64,000 bases of DNA, from NCBI GenBank assembly GCA_014549065.1, contig JACDOX010000007.1:10027648-10091647 (forward strand), written 5' to 3'. Made by a program: the position numbers and the translations under genes. This DNA comes from Cardinalis cardinalis. Its lineage: Eukaryota; Chordata; Aves; Passeriformes; Cardinalidae. This document shows positions 35,943 through 49,000 of the stretch, one piece after another. Under the pieces are notes generated by a model. That model was not told where the DNA came from and searched no databases. It was given only the letters and a program-made list of their open reading frames with translations. How positions within the stretch are numbered: the stretch's first letter is position 1; every line of letters begins with the position of its first letter.

Positions 35943-36337
35943 TGTCACCGTCATATTTTCTGAAAAATCTCTTTGCCCAGGATTTTCTCCTGGGAAGCTG
36001 AGAAGCCTCAGAGAAAAAGGAAAACAATATTCTCATTTGCTTCTCCTGTGTTTTGCTGCTTTGGAGTGTGGTTGGAGATTGTTTATCCAACATGTGAATT
36101 GTTTTGACTTAGTGACCAATCACAGTCAGGCTGTGTTGGGACTCTGGAAGGAGTCATGTATTTTTTTTACTATCTTTTAGCCCTCTGTCTGTATCCTTTC
36201 TCTATGCTTTAGTATAGTTTTAGTATAGCATTCTTTAATATAATGTAGATCATAAAATAATAGATTAGCCTTCTAAGAACATGGAGTCAGATTCATCATT
36301 TCCTTCCTTCAGTGGGGGTCTCAGAAAATACCACACA
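35943..36337 (+). mobile_element. Solo LTR, songbird-type ERV family, 5-6-bp target duplication
   Basis: Starts TGTCACCGTCATATTTTC and ends near AATACCACACA. AAAGG flanks it on both sides (35938-35942 and 36338-36342), and AAAAGG if the last A is shared. It contains a CCAAT box (GACCAATCACAG near 36113-36124), a 'TTTAGTATAGTTTTAGTATAG' segment and AAAATAATAG before the GGAGTCAGATTC block. It is a divergent subfamily of the LTRs at 52289-52686 and 63566-63947. No viral genes adjoin. It sits about 90 bp from the CR1 at 35509-35855. Confidence 0.87.
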
Positions 36338-36342
36338 AAAGG

Positions 36343-36931
36343 GGCACACATTTAAGACAGTAAACACTAGATGGAGAACAAATTTAAGATACTAAGCTCA
36401 TGTATTTCTTAGAAACCAGAATGTTTTATACTTGAGATTTTTTAATTAAAATATCCTTCAGACAGTATACAAGATGTCTTCCTAAAAGCAATGAAGTCAG
36501 TGAGAATGGATAATGAAGATCAGAGACACACACAGTGTTCCTCTATGTAGACAAAATGTTAAGCTAAAACTAATTTAATTCACAATAGCATACTGCCTCT
36601 GTTCGTGAAAACACCTTAATCATTTGGCGTTTTTGTATTTTTTCATACAATAAAGATCCTTGCAAAATTCCAATTACTTACGCTTGAAAGATTTTCATAG
36701 CTTAGCTCAGATAGATTAACATTGTTGATTTATAAAATATTGAGCATTTGTAGCGAAATTATGTAACATCTTGCAGTCTGGGGGGCCTTCTTGTGGGGCA
36801 TTATTTTAAAATGTATATAAGCACAGTAAATTCTTAACATTACTCAAAATTAGGGTTTTGTGACATTTTTACAATATATATCAATCTTAATATTTATGAA
36901 ATATGCATTTACTCCATAAAAATAAGTCTCT
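36343..36931. other. Unique AT-rich DNA, no gene seen
   Basis: No exon or repeat family was recognised. Confidence 0.5.
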
Positions 36932-37010
36932 AGGAAAAGCAGTGTGGTGCAGTGGGCAGGATGCAGACCTATGAGTCAGAAGTTTGCTTTCTATTTCTGG
37001 ACGTGCCAGA
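36932..37010 (+). mobile_element. Probable old tRNA-derived SINE (MIR-like) remnant
   Basis: AGCAGTGTGGTGCAGTGGGC resembles the tRNA-derived head (box A region) of amniote CORE-SINEs such as MIR, and is followed by GAGTCAGAAG and a decayed box B region leading to TGCCAGAAGG, in the expected order and spacing. The remaining part of the SINE is not clear. Known elements of this type are over 100 million years old in amniotes, which fits the strong decay. Confidence 0.5.
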
Positions 37011-40000
37011 AGGCTTTTCCTATAATTATCAGCATCTATATTTGTCTCTTTTTTTCTCACTCTCTTTTGTTATATATTTGGAAACTCACAAGAAAGACAA
37101 GAAATTATTTTAGAGAGGGTGTCACCATGCATTTTGGGTTGTATGCTTACACTTGGAGAAAGTTGCGCTAGTGCTTTCAAATCTTGAAATATTTTTCGTT
37201 TTTGAATCCTGTTCATTCAACTATATCCACACAGAAACACAGTATCAGTGAAGACACCCAACACATTGGGTACAGATAAATATTTTTGAAGATATTTTGC
37301 CGAAATATAGAGAATTCCCAATTTTACTCATGCAGTTCTACTCCATCACCATTTTGGACAAAAACAATCCATTAACTAAGCAGCCAGATTTCAGATGAAA
37401 TTTTTCTTAAACCTGAGAGGCCTTAAAAATTTTTATGCCAGGAGGGTTCTGGGAACCAGTGGTACAGTATTTCAAGTGGGAATCTAAGAAAATACTCTAT
37501 TCCTAAGTCTCACATTATAAAATAATGTTTTCACCACTAGTTTAGAGAGGGAGAAATTTGTGTCTGTTCTTATTCAGGATGGAATGAACTGCTGAAAACT
37601 CCAATGAATTAAATTAAATTCTACTAGGGATTTTTACAAGGTAGAATTCATTCACCATAAAGGAAGTAATATGATTATGATTTTTAAATGGAATATCTGG
37701 TGGCATGAGAATAAAAATCAAAAGATCAGCTGAAAGCAATAAACTGCATGGTGCTAAACTGAATGAAAAATAAAAATCTCTATGGCATTACAACAATGAA
37801 ATATCTTTCCAATGATGCCAATACAACAAGAACATTATTACCGCTGTTGCATCAAATAACACAATTTATTGAGGCAATTTGTCTTCAATCTGTGTTGTAT
37901 GAATAATATATCCATAAAAAGATAGGCATAGGCAGCATAGCTTTAGCTATATTTTAGAAATTTGTAACATCTATATTAGGATAGAAGAACCAGAAAAGAA
38001 TAATTTACTGTGAAGCATTTGAATAGCTTGCCTTGCCTTTGGTCTGCTAACCATCATAAGCAGCACAATTTTGAAGATATTAGTATTAAAATCAAATTTA
38101 GTTACATAGGTTAGGGCATGGAAAGGAAGACTAGAGCCAATTTATATAATCTGTCAGAATTTTATTTCACTTAATTATCAGTTCTCAAGTGTTCCCACTA
38201 GAAGCAGGCTTTCCAATGTAAAATGTTAGATTTACCACCTGTGTTCCATATGACTACGTTTTCTTCTCAGTTTTCAATTGTAATTTTGATGTGTAACTGG
38301 ACTTGCTGTCTGCCATCCAATTTGAAATTAACACATGCTCCATTTGTATTCGAGGTACTATTCAAGTTATTGGACCTAATTCTTCCACTAGAAATCCTTA
38401 GTGATGCTATTATAATGATGTTGATTGTTCCTGAATACTTTTCTTTCTTGAAAATACATACACAGCTGTTCTTATCAGTCCATTTTATTCTTATTTTGTC
38501 TCTTTTGGAAAATTATTTTGTTTCTCACTAATATAGCAACTCTGTTCAAAAACAAATTTCTGTTTTGATCTGGGTTTTCTTCCACACTTTGAGTCTGCTG
38601 TGTTTTAATTTTGCATGTTAAAATAAATTATCATTCTTTGTTGTGTCTCTACCCACCACCACAAAGATCCCAGATTCTTATTTGGACCTTTCCCTTTTAC
38701 TTCTGCAGTTTTAGTGCTCTAAACACATTGTATTCCTTAGCTGCTCCACTGTTTTACTATTTTTGCTCCTGTTTTTCTGTTTCCAGGTACCAAGTGTAGT
38801 TCTCCAGTGGTTGATACTGAACATTTTCTTTGGAAGCACATGGAAAGAGAAACAGTTAGACTTCTAGTAGGATTCTCCACAGATGCCAAATATGTCCATC
38901 CTCCTGACTGAAGATAGACAGTACTTTCAAAACAAGGGTCGGAGTCAGTCTCTTCAGTCTTGTATTCTTTCACAGAAGACCCCAGGTTTTAATTTCTGGA
39001 CATAATTACACAGTTCACTCCATTATGGCGCCTGATCTGCTGCATCATTTTTGGCCCATTCTGACTTACTATTTGTAGGCTTGGAGTGCAGCTTCTGTTT
39101 TTCCTTCCTTCGGAGATGTCTGAGAAGGTCTCCTGTTTTTCCTGCTGATCCACCTCTACTTAGTAATTCCTGCAGTGAACAGGTAACACCTTCCAGACAG
39201 ACACTTGCCTTCTGCACCCATGTTTTGCTGTTCTTTTTATATTTAGTGTTTTATGGATGAAAGAGCTTTAACTTCCTTTACCTTCCATATCATAATCTGC
39301 TTCATTTTCTCATAGCTAATAAGAAATATCTATACTCTCATTAGCAGTAGTGACAACCTAAGAGATTTTCAACTTCCTACTGAACTGTATGAAAACATTT
39401 CTATGCAATTATTACAACCATTCCCTGAAACTCTGTGTCATCAGGCAGGGATCTGAATTTCTTTCTAAGGCTTTTGAAGTTCTGGTTTTAAAAATATTCA
39501 GCAGAGCTTTTATAAGGGCAATTCACTGTGTGTACACCAGACACTGGAGTGTTTAAAACCATATTCTTTAGCAGAACATCAGAAGAACTCCTAACAAATC
39601 ATACTGTGGTCCATTATTTGTCACTACCTCACTTGGTATGCCATGTTTAGCAGATATTGATTTTACATGTGAGAAACTATTGCAACAGCACAGCAGTCAC
39701 ACGCAGAGTGCTATTTCTGGATAAAGAGAATTAATTTCAAAACAATGTGTAAAATTTTCCAGTGTAAGCAAATAAATTATTGCCAGCCCTTTACACTGAT
39801 CAGGTTTCCTTTAATATGTTCAAATTACAAGCAGAATTTCCATCTTCAATGTCCACCTCTCTTGAGTCATTTATCATTACATTCTGTCAAGTTTTTTAAC
39901 TGTACCACAAAACTTCAACTTGTTTACTTTATGGCATTTTTGTTGTTTTCTGGGGAATTTATTTTTTCCTGTGAATGTCTCATATTTCTTCTCTCTTTTT

Positions 40001-42329
40001 TTTTTGTCTTTAACTTTTGGATGCCTTAACTTTTCTCAGCCTCTTACAGTGTAAATTATTTCAGGAACACATAGTATATGTGAATGCAAATTGTTATCAT
40101 TTGGGTACCAGTATAGACATGCTCATTCTCTGAAAATAACCCATGCTTGGCAGTGCAAGAGTTAAGTCCATTTCTCTGTTTACAGCAGCATTTCAAAGTT
40201 GTATTTAAAAGAAAAAATATTTGCAGCAAGGGATGAATTAACATTTAAAGGTAATTACTTAGTTGTATTTTAGAGTAACCTTGATAATGAATAGATGCCA
40301 CAATAAATTACATTTATTTTTTAAGAGTCAAAGTACTCTTCATAGGGCGATAATGGATGCCTTTAATGACAAGTCATATAACATGTGCATTCACAAATGA
40401 ATATTCATGCTGCAAGTGTTCAAAGATACTGCTAATATTTCACTTATTCTATGAGGGAGCAAAGTAATAATGTACCACATCTACTGAATAATCAAAAAGC
40501 AAGTAGATCAGAGACAACTCAGGGGATGAAACTTTTTCAGATAAATCATTTGTTAAACAATTACAGCTAATGAGCATATTCATAAAAATCAGTCTATTCA
40601 TCGATAATACATCAAGTGACTAAAAGTCTCTGTTTGATGGCTACATTATTTGCTATGAATAGTTCATCCATTTTCAACTGTAAAGCTTTAATTTTTCTTT
40701 TAAAGTGTGAAAAAATATGGCTGAAATTATCTCTGAAATGTGGAAAAACTGAGCTTTTTTTCCTTTTTTGTTCCAACAGGTTTCCTACTTGACTTTGAAC
40801 AAATCATCTATAGTCAGAGCCTGCTGTACTGCTTCACAATGACCAAGACATCAGCAGTATTTTGACACAATTTGTGGTTTTAAAGGAGTCCAGAGGTGTG
40901 AGATGTTCCTCTGTTGGCTGTGCAGGAAGGTGGGCTTGAGCTTCTCTCAGAGGAAATCTTTTTGAGCATGGCCAGTGCCAACTGCTTGCCAGTTCATCTA
41001 TCAGATTTTCAGCATATCCCAGCCCTGCACCCTTCTTGGAGAGCCAGCTGACATGGGCTAGATTTCAAATCAGTTGGTGTGGGTGCTCAGCAGGTTGTGG
41101 CTCTGGTGTGTGTCCTGGCCCCAAATTAAGATGGTAGCATTGGTGTGTCCTTAAATCACACGTGGAAGATGCATCCTGCTACCTTGAACTCACTTTTCAA
41201 AATCATGTTCTTGTCCTCAGTTTCATCTGGTTTCTCTTAAGTGCCAGATGGAGAATCCACCCTAGAGGGCCAGAGCTGAAAGCCACATCTTTCCCAGCTG
41301 CAGTGCTGCTAGCCTGTCTGCCACTTGCATTGAAACATCCCTGCAAGCCATTCCTTTGCACAGCAAATTAGTGGTGGACTGGGTGTACCTAACTTGTTTG
41401 GAGCCCTGGAGCCAGTGTACGTGAGAGAATAACAGGCAAGACTAGCAGGAGAGCTGGGCCATCTGGGGACACCCAGAACCTTGGACTGAGAATCTTGGGT
41501 TGAGGAGAAGTTAAATAATTAATATATTTGCCCTTGGGGGCAGGATTCTCTCTCCTTGTGTTTGGAAATGATTGCCAGCTGGAGTCATTCCCTTCTTCAG
41601 ATCCTATTGTACCCTTTTTTGCAGATGTGCTAAATATTTGGCACGGCAGGTGAATTGGTGGCTGTTGATTTTGAATGTCTGCAGAGCTAGCTAATAGATA
41701 TCAGCCTCTGTAAGAAGGACGGGGTGTTTAGTATAGGGATGGAGTCAGGAAGTGTAAAAGAGGTGAGAGTTTAGAACTCCAAATGAGCTCATCTGACCTG
41801 GAAACAGCATACAAAGAGCACAGGGTGCTTGATCCACAGTGGTTGGATACTCCATGAATTGCAGAATACAGAATGGCCTGACACATATGTTTGAAAGGTT
41901 CATAGCAAGGAGTTTGATCAGAATTATTGTGATTTTGGACCATATGACAAAATGGCAACAAGCACAATAAAAATATTTGAGAGGTCTTGTGGGGGGGATG
42001 GGCATTATAACAGGGTCCATTTGTTTGGCCTCCTAGGCATGGTATGACTTTGCAGAAATGTTTGTGGGGAAAATAACTAGAAGCATAAAGTAAGTAAAAA
42101 TGTGATAAAATATTACTTGGTTCTGTTGAAAATGTCTCACACTATACTGGCTTCACACCCTTCTTTGTTAGGGAATTGATTTTACAGACAAGAGATACTG
42201 CATATTCTTTTTTTTCACTCTGGTGTCATGTAGGAAGCTTTAGTTTAACTGTAGAAGATGCAATTTTTATAGAAGAATGATAAGATTAATAAGGAAAAAA
42301 ATAGGGAGCTCTAGAATATGCTGAAAAAG
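37011..42329. other. Unique AT-rich DNA, no gene seen
   Basis: No exon or repeat family was recognised over 5 kb. Around 40540-40640 there is an AT-rich segment with CAATTACAGCTAATGAG and similar homeodomain-like words. Confidence 0.45.
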
Positions 42330-43030
42330 CATTTATCTGTCTATAGAGTGATAACTCCTCAAAGATCAGCCTTGAGACAGAACTCATTAAATATTTTTAT
42401 TAATGACCTTGACACCAAAAATGGCACTGTGCTAAATGTGATAACAAGCAGTTGTGAGGCACTGACAGTATTCAAGACGAGTTACAATATAATTCAGGGT
42501 ACGTTTCAGAATATTGCTGACAGCTGGAGTGGCAAAAGTAGAGTTCAGTACTGTGGCTGGAAGTGGGTTTAGCAATGAATAACACAAATTTCATTGATGA
42601 ATTTGGAACCTGTCGACTCTTAAAAATTGATGAGGCTAAAGCAACAGGAAGTCTAAGTCTATTATTGGAATATATGAGACATCAGTCTGACATGCATAGC
42701 CTTAAAAATGTATGTGAAAACTTGAGATGTAGCATCTCTAGTACAGAAAAGAAAGTATTAGTGCTAATGTCTAGAGGCCATGTCTGCAATATTTTGCTCT
42801 ATTCTGTTCAATGCAGATGAATCCAGAAACAAACAGGTGCAGAGCAGGAGAAATGAGTGGGTAATGGAAAACTTTAGCTGGAGGAAGGGGATTAGAAGAG
42901 CAGAATTTATTTAGTTTAGAGCATATATTATTTAGTGAGAAGACACTAGATATAAATCCTGCAGGACACCTAGTTTGGAATTGCAGAACATCAAGATTTA
43001 GTCTGGAAAGGCAAGGACTTCTCACAAGGC
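42330..43030 (+). pseudogene. Ancient CR1-type LINE ORF2 remnant with reverse-transcriptase motif
   Basis: The plus-strand frame starting at 42318 reads TPQRSALRQ...NIFINDLD. This matches the order of the non-LTR reverse-transcriptase block PQGS-x-LGP followed by the NIFINDL-type block of CR1-clade ORF2. The catalytic F-A-D-D box that should follow is lost. Downstream, 'GTAGCATCTCTAGTACAGAAAAG', 'GTGGGTAATGGAAAAC' and 'GAAGAGCAGAATTTATTTAGTTTAGAGC' correspond to the C-terminal ORF2 region of old CR1 subfamilies (recalled pattern). There are several frameshifts and stops. It is much older than the other CR1 copies here. The ends are approximate, and related sequence may continue towards 43200. 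Confidence 0.7.
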
Positions 43031-46000
43031 TTTAGAAGGGATATTTCTAGGAGACACTGGCAAAGTTAAATAGTGAAATACAGCACCTGTATAGATGTAA
43101 CAACACATGGAAGGTCGGATCCTGGAAGTATGGAGAAAAATTGAGACCACAACACTGGTTGTGTGGAATGAGGATGTCAATGAGCAACCTGAAAAAAGAA
43201 AGGAAACAAAGAACAAGACAGGGGAAGGAAACAGGGACCAAGAGAGAATAAACTATGGCCAGTGTAGATCAGCTCTCCTCAGAGCCCAAAAAAGAACCAG
43301 TGATTCCTGAATCCTGCCATTCTTCTGTTGGTGCAAAATTTCCATGAAACCTCGTGTTGCTTTATGCTGGACTGAAGGTCTGTATCTAATATTCCCTTAA
43401 ACCCAGAGATCTGGGCAGCAGTCCTCATTATCCTGTCCCAAGTGGTGACCACAGCTGTTACGACAATGCTTATGTTTAAAAAGATTTATCAGGCTGATAT
43501 AAAATTCCAACAAAAGCTAACAGGAGACTCACATTAGAAATTGACGCTAGAAAACCTGTAGTGATCCAGTGAATAGTTATTTCAGTTGCTCTAAATTCAG
43601 GAACCTCTGAAAAAATCCTAGAGGTGGAAGAAAATCAGATACAATAAAAATAACTCTCAGTTAATATAAGAAAAATAACTCTCAGTTAACGAACTGTGGA
43701 AAATATCACTTTATTCTTAATTGTAATTATGTTAGTTTAGGATATTTTCTACGAGACTAAGAGAGCTGGGCATTCTGTTACTATTTTGTTTTCAAAGAAA
43801 AAACTCCCCTAAAATTATCTAGGTTTTAGTTGCACATTTAATGTTTAGATTTCTTGAGCCCTACATTGTGTCCTTGGTTTGGGGCTCCAAAACCAATTTC
43901 AATTAAAATTTGCACAATTTTCATGGGGCAGTTAATTCTATAGGTGACCCAAAAGTCTGAAGTCTGGCAAAGAATAAGGTCACCTGCAGCTTAGTTCAGG
44001 ATTGTGTACAAACCTGCAGCAACACAAAATGTCCAAGACTCAATATAAAAATGAGATAATTGAAGAGACAAAAATATGCTGTAAAAATTCTGAACATTCA
44101 CTTTTTACTGCATTTTTATTCACTGCTTTAGAAAAATTTTGAGATGTGTAAGGGAGTTGGGTTTTGTCGCCACAGGGAAGGCAATACCAGAAGGTTGGTA
44201 AATCTTCCTAAATTTCAGCATGACTAGAAATAGCCACAGGAGAATTACTGAATATCTCCGGTAAAATGATGACAGTTTATCATATGTCATCATCTACCTT
44301 CCTTATATTTTCTGTCCTGTAAAGAAACACAGAGGTTTCAGCCAGGTAAAACTGACAAGATAGCCCTTTGTCCATGGGCACTTCACCCAGCAAGGCAATT
44401 TGAGCTGTTAGAGGGCAGAAAGAAATCACCATTTTTGAGATCTAAATGAATTCCAGCATTTGTGCTCAGGCAGACCAGGTTCTGATATTAGGAATCAACT
44501 TTATGTATTAATTTTCCTTTGAAGTTATTTAATCCCTTTTATAATCTGACTAGGACTTGACATCTTGCATAGAGGGTGTATTTAAAAATAATTTTATTTT
44601 ACTTCTATTTCTATCTTTGCACTGTTGCCTTCCTTTTTAATAATCTTCACATACTTATGTGAGATGGTTTTAATTTTTCTAAATGATTACCTGGAGCAGA
44701 ATGAGAATATCTAGTTGCCATAGGTATCCACATTACCTTTCTGTGATTAGAGAAACATTATGGGTGTCCCTGTTTTGCATAAAAAAGATCCTATCTGTTA
44801 TCCTTTTTTCTTCAAACTTATCTTTATGGAGAGAGAGACTATTTTGATACTGCTGAACACAGAGACCACACTGTACACTTGTATTTCTCCTGGACACCTG
44901 CTCTCATGCAGTCTTGCTAGAATTGGTTTTTTGAGCCTTTGATTAAAGCAAAGTAAAACTCAAAGGATCAAAGGGCGGATCAAAACCACTGCTGCTTTTA
45001 TGCACGCTAAATGGAGACAGCAGACTTCTGACATCAGGGTTAGCCCAGGAAGGAATAAAGTGTGCTTGTAAGTGTGGTACTAAAGGGTCACAGAATACCA
45101 TAGGGTGCCCAGGGTAGGGTTATTACTGAGGATTGTTACCAAAGGTGGAATATCTGTGATACCCTGTGAGTGGCACAAACATAATTTCAGGCAAAATCCT
45201 GCAGATGTGTCAATGAATTTATTACATAAGGTCTTAAATATAGAGAGGAGGGAAGAGACAGGGTTAGGAAACCAACTAGCCATCTGATCTGTTTTTCTTT
45301 TGGAATTATATTTTCATGCTTCATGTTGAAAATAAGTGTAGGAAATAGAGGTGTAATGGCATGGCAAGTAGATGTACACATGTGAGCTCTGGTTTAGGGG
45401 ATGCAGGTAATAGTTATAATATACTGTAAGGGGTTGCTCTGTGGCTTGGCAAGCTAAATATAAATTTCTCACAAAACTTAGGCTTGTACTTTGCTTGTAT
45501 CTTCTTTTGCCTGTATCTTCTTTAGTGTGCCCTGTACCAAACAGTTAGGATCTGTTTAGTTGCCTTCAACCTGAAAGCTGAAAGAGAAATTGAAGAAGCT
45601 TTTCTTGAAGTAGCTTTCCCTGCTCTGCCCTATCTTGCTCTGAGTATTTATGCACTAAATCCATATGGCTTGGAAACACAATGTAATACAGAGTTGCTCG
45701 GGTTCCTCTCTCTCTTTATTTTGTTCCCTTATGGCTACAATATTTAATAGTTTCAGATCAGGACATTAATTGTGTCATTGACATCACCAAGAGGCAAGAC
45801 CAGTTCCTAAAATTTCTTATTCCTGGCACTGGATTTTGCTGTTTTAAACCACATCTTCCTTCTATAGTGAGATCATTAAAAAGAAAAGGTACTCCTTCTG
45901 TATTTAGGTCATGAGATTCAGCATAAGTATTTACAGACAGTGCCAAAGGCACAGAAAATTGGATGGGAAGGGCATCTGGGGAATTGTCTTTTGCTCACTG

Positions 46001-49000
46001 TCTGTGGCTCTGGTGCTTAGTGATTTGCTACAGCCATGATTCCTATTCAGGGCAAAAAACTACCATGCCAGTACTGTTCCCAAGGAAGGCCTAGGAGATC
46101 TGACCACCTCTTTCCTGGTGCATTCCATTGCTTGCTGTACAAAATTCTACTTATGCAATGTTAAAAAAAAATAACAGAAAAAGCATATAAAAATTTCTGT
46201 GTATCTGGTGAGTGATCAGAAGAAAAATGTATATTCTAACAAGGTAATTATTGGCAAAAACTTCAATTCTAGCAATATTTATTCCTCAGTTTAAAAAAAA
46301 AAAATCTGATGTTCAGCTCAACAGGTGCCAATATCTATGTAGTATTTAGACTCATCAGTTGGTGAAATCCAGTAAAAAAGAAAGCATTATAGAGACAGTA
46401 GCAACAATCGTGTTTTGTGTTATCATTCCTGCTGCCTAATTTTTCAACAGTGAAGGCTTTAACAAAGCCTTTCAAAAAATTAATCACTACTTCTATTCTG
46501 CACATAGATAGGATGAGTTTGGGAAAATTAAACCCGTGAGTGTCCAACTGTTTAAAGAATTATTAATGAAAAGAATGGGATGGAATAGGTAGTCATGTCA
46601 AGGGAATACCCTTATCACTACTACTCTCTTAGTAATCACATGTGGTATGGAAATGCAATCAGGCATTGTGATGTTCTGCCCTTTTCTTGGTCAAAATTAT
46701 TCTTGTTTTCCAAGAAAATAGTACACATGAACCTTATTCATAGATTCAAAATATAAATGTCAGTGCAGTGGAGGACCTTTGAGGGTAGTGGTATTGAATG
46801 AGTATTTTTACTTCCATTTCTTTTTAATGGTCTCATTTTCTTGCTTTTAATATTGATCTACATTTTTGTTATTTAACTTGAACCTAATTTCCTAATATTA
46901 TATCAGAAAAAAAAATTAATAACTTTAGAAATGTTGGGGCCTGTATTATGTTGGAGATCAGACTACAAATTTAGAAGACATGACTTGGCTTTTTTCTGGA
47001 ATAAAAAGGGATGTGTTAAATAAACAGAGCATCACAAGCATCTGGCTGTTTAGCACAGTGATGTTGTAAAAAGACAAAAACCTTCAATAACTCAGCTGCT
47101 TTCAATGCTTCTTATTCATATGAGCAAACTCTTTAGTGCATGCCATGAACCATAAAAACCTGGAGACAGTAAGATTAATGTACCTAGGGAAAGTAAGCGT
47201 TAACAAAATGTTTTATATATAAATTGCAGATTCACATGCATTCATTCTGCAACACACATCGCCAGACACCCACTGGAGTAGGACAGACTCTCAGTATGGC
47301 CATCAGGGGCTGTTTTTTAGCAGTCATGGATGTGTTTCACTGTTCATCCAACACACATGGCCAGGTCTGACTGGAGGGAGCAGTAGTAATTCAGGAAGTT
47401 ACTGACAGAGATGGAAGGACTCTCTTCATCCTCCTTCAGTATTTAGAGAATCTCCTCTTGAAAAGTCCTGAACAGAAGCAGAGCGTGGAGTGACAGGCGT
47501 GCTCACAGACACACATTTTATAGAATCCAACTTCATCTGCAAGGGCTGAATCCTAAGCATCTGCCTCAAGACATGCCTCAGAATTTGAAAGCCTTAACAG
47601 CATTTAGCTTGACCCTTGGCTGGCTAAAAGACATACTTGAGGAAAAAAAACTTAATCTCATTTCCATCTATGCCCTCTAAGAAACAAATGCACAAAATTA
47701 ATTTCTGCTGTTTCAGACTTGAAAATAGCTTTTCAGTCCCAAAACAGTCCACAAAACAGAGAGCAGGTATTTTAAAACATGAGGCTCCCTACAAGATTGC
47801 ACCTTTTTTTCAGTGTAGCTGGTAAACTTTGTTGGATGCTATGTTTATAAACTAAATTACTGAGGTTTGTGCAAGTAACTTAGTAACTTAAAGAGCTAAT
47901 TTAGTGCATTTATGAATTAATGAATATAAATGCAGTGGTATAGCATGATAAATTCACCTCAACACTTAAACTCTGTTTCTTGTTTGGCTAAATGCTTTTG
48001 AGAAAACCGAAAGACAAGCCAGTGTTGGACTAGTCCTCTTCAGCTGAAGAACCCTGCACCTTGGCAAGACCATGATTCTCTAAGGTAAAAGGAGAAAGGA
48101 AATAATTTTCTTTAAGGAAAAAGAAACACTGATCTCAAATGAGTCAGATACTCCCAGTGTAGTTGCAGCACCATGAAGTACTTCCCAGTTTCAGCTGTCC
48201 ACACTAAATAGCAGTGTCCTGTGTTCATGCAGTACAGTTGCCTTGTTCAGTTCATTCTCTGATAATCTGTACTGTCATATCTCCGTGGAAAGCCATAAGG
48301 AGCATGACATGGTCTGAGCAGAGTCTGAAGACTCTTCCAGCTGTCACTTCCAAGAAGGTAATGATTCATTCCCAATTAATGCAAAAGAGGTGACCGCTCA
48401 TTTATTTTTTAATCATGAATTCTGCCACAATTTTAATCTACGTTGTGCTCCAGGCCAGAGCTTACAAAGTTCTATCTTAGTTTGATGGGAGTTTAGCAAA
48501 GAGCTTTTTAAGACTGCTGGAGCATTGCTTGGTTTTGGATCAGAGTCTAATTTGTTACTGAGTCACAGGTGACTAAAGGGTGTCCAAATCTGTCTTGCAT
48601 ATTTAGATTTTACCCGCTTGCTTTAATTTTTGCCAAAATTGGAAAAGTAGCAGACAGACAGCCCAGGCATGCTGGCGTGCTTGGGTTGTGTCTCACCACA
48701 AAATCTGGAATGATGCTTTTAACCACATGAAGCTATTTTTCTGACTATCTATCTTTCTACAAAAGGACATAGCACACAGTTCAGGAGGACAATGTGCTGC
48801 AGTTTATTGCTGAAGTGGAAATAACACTGGAAGTCCAACAGCTAATTTAGCTTGCTACTAGTTAGGAGTAATATAAAGTTCTTGACCCCATTTTTTAGTA
48901 ATTGATGTAGCATCAACAAGGTGTTTGGGCAAAATGATGGCCATCCCTACTGGAGAAAACACATAAATGACAGATGTTACTTAGACACATCACCTTTTAT

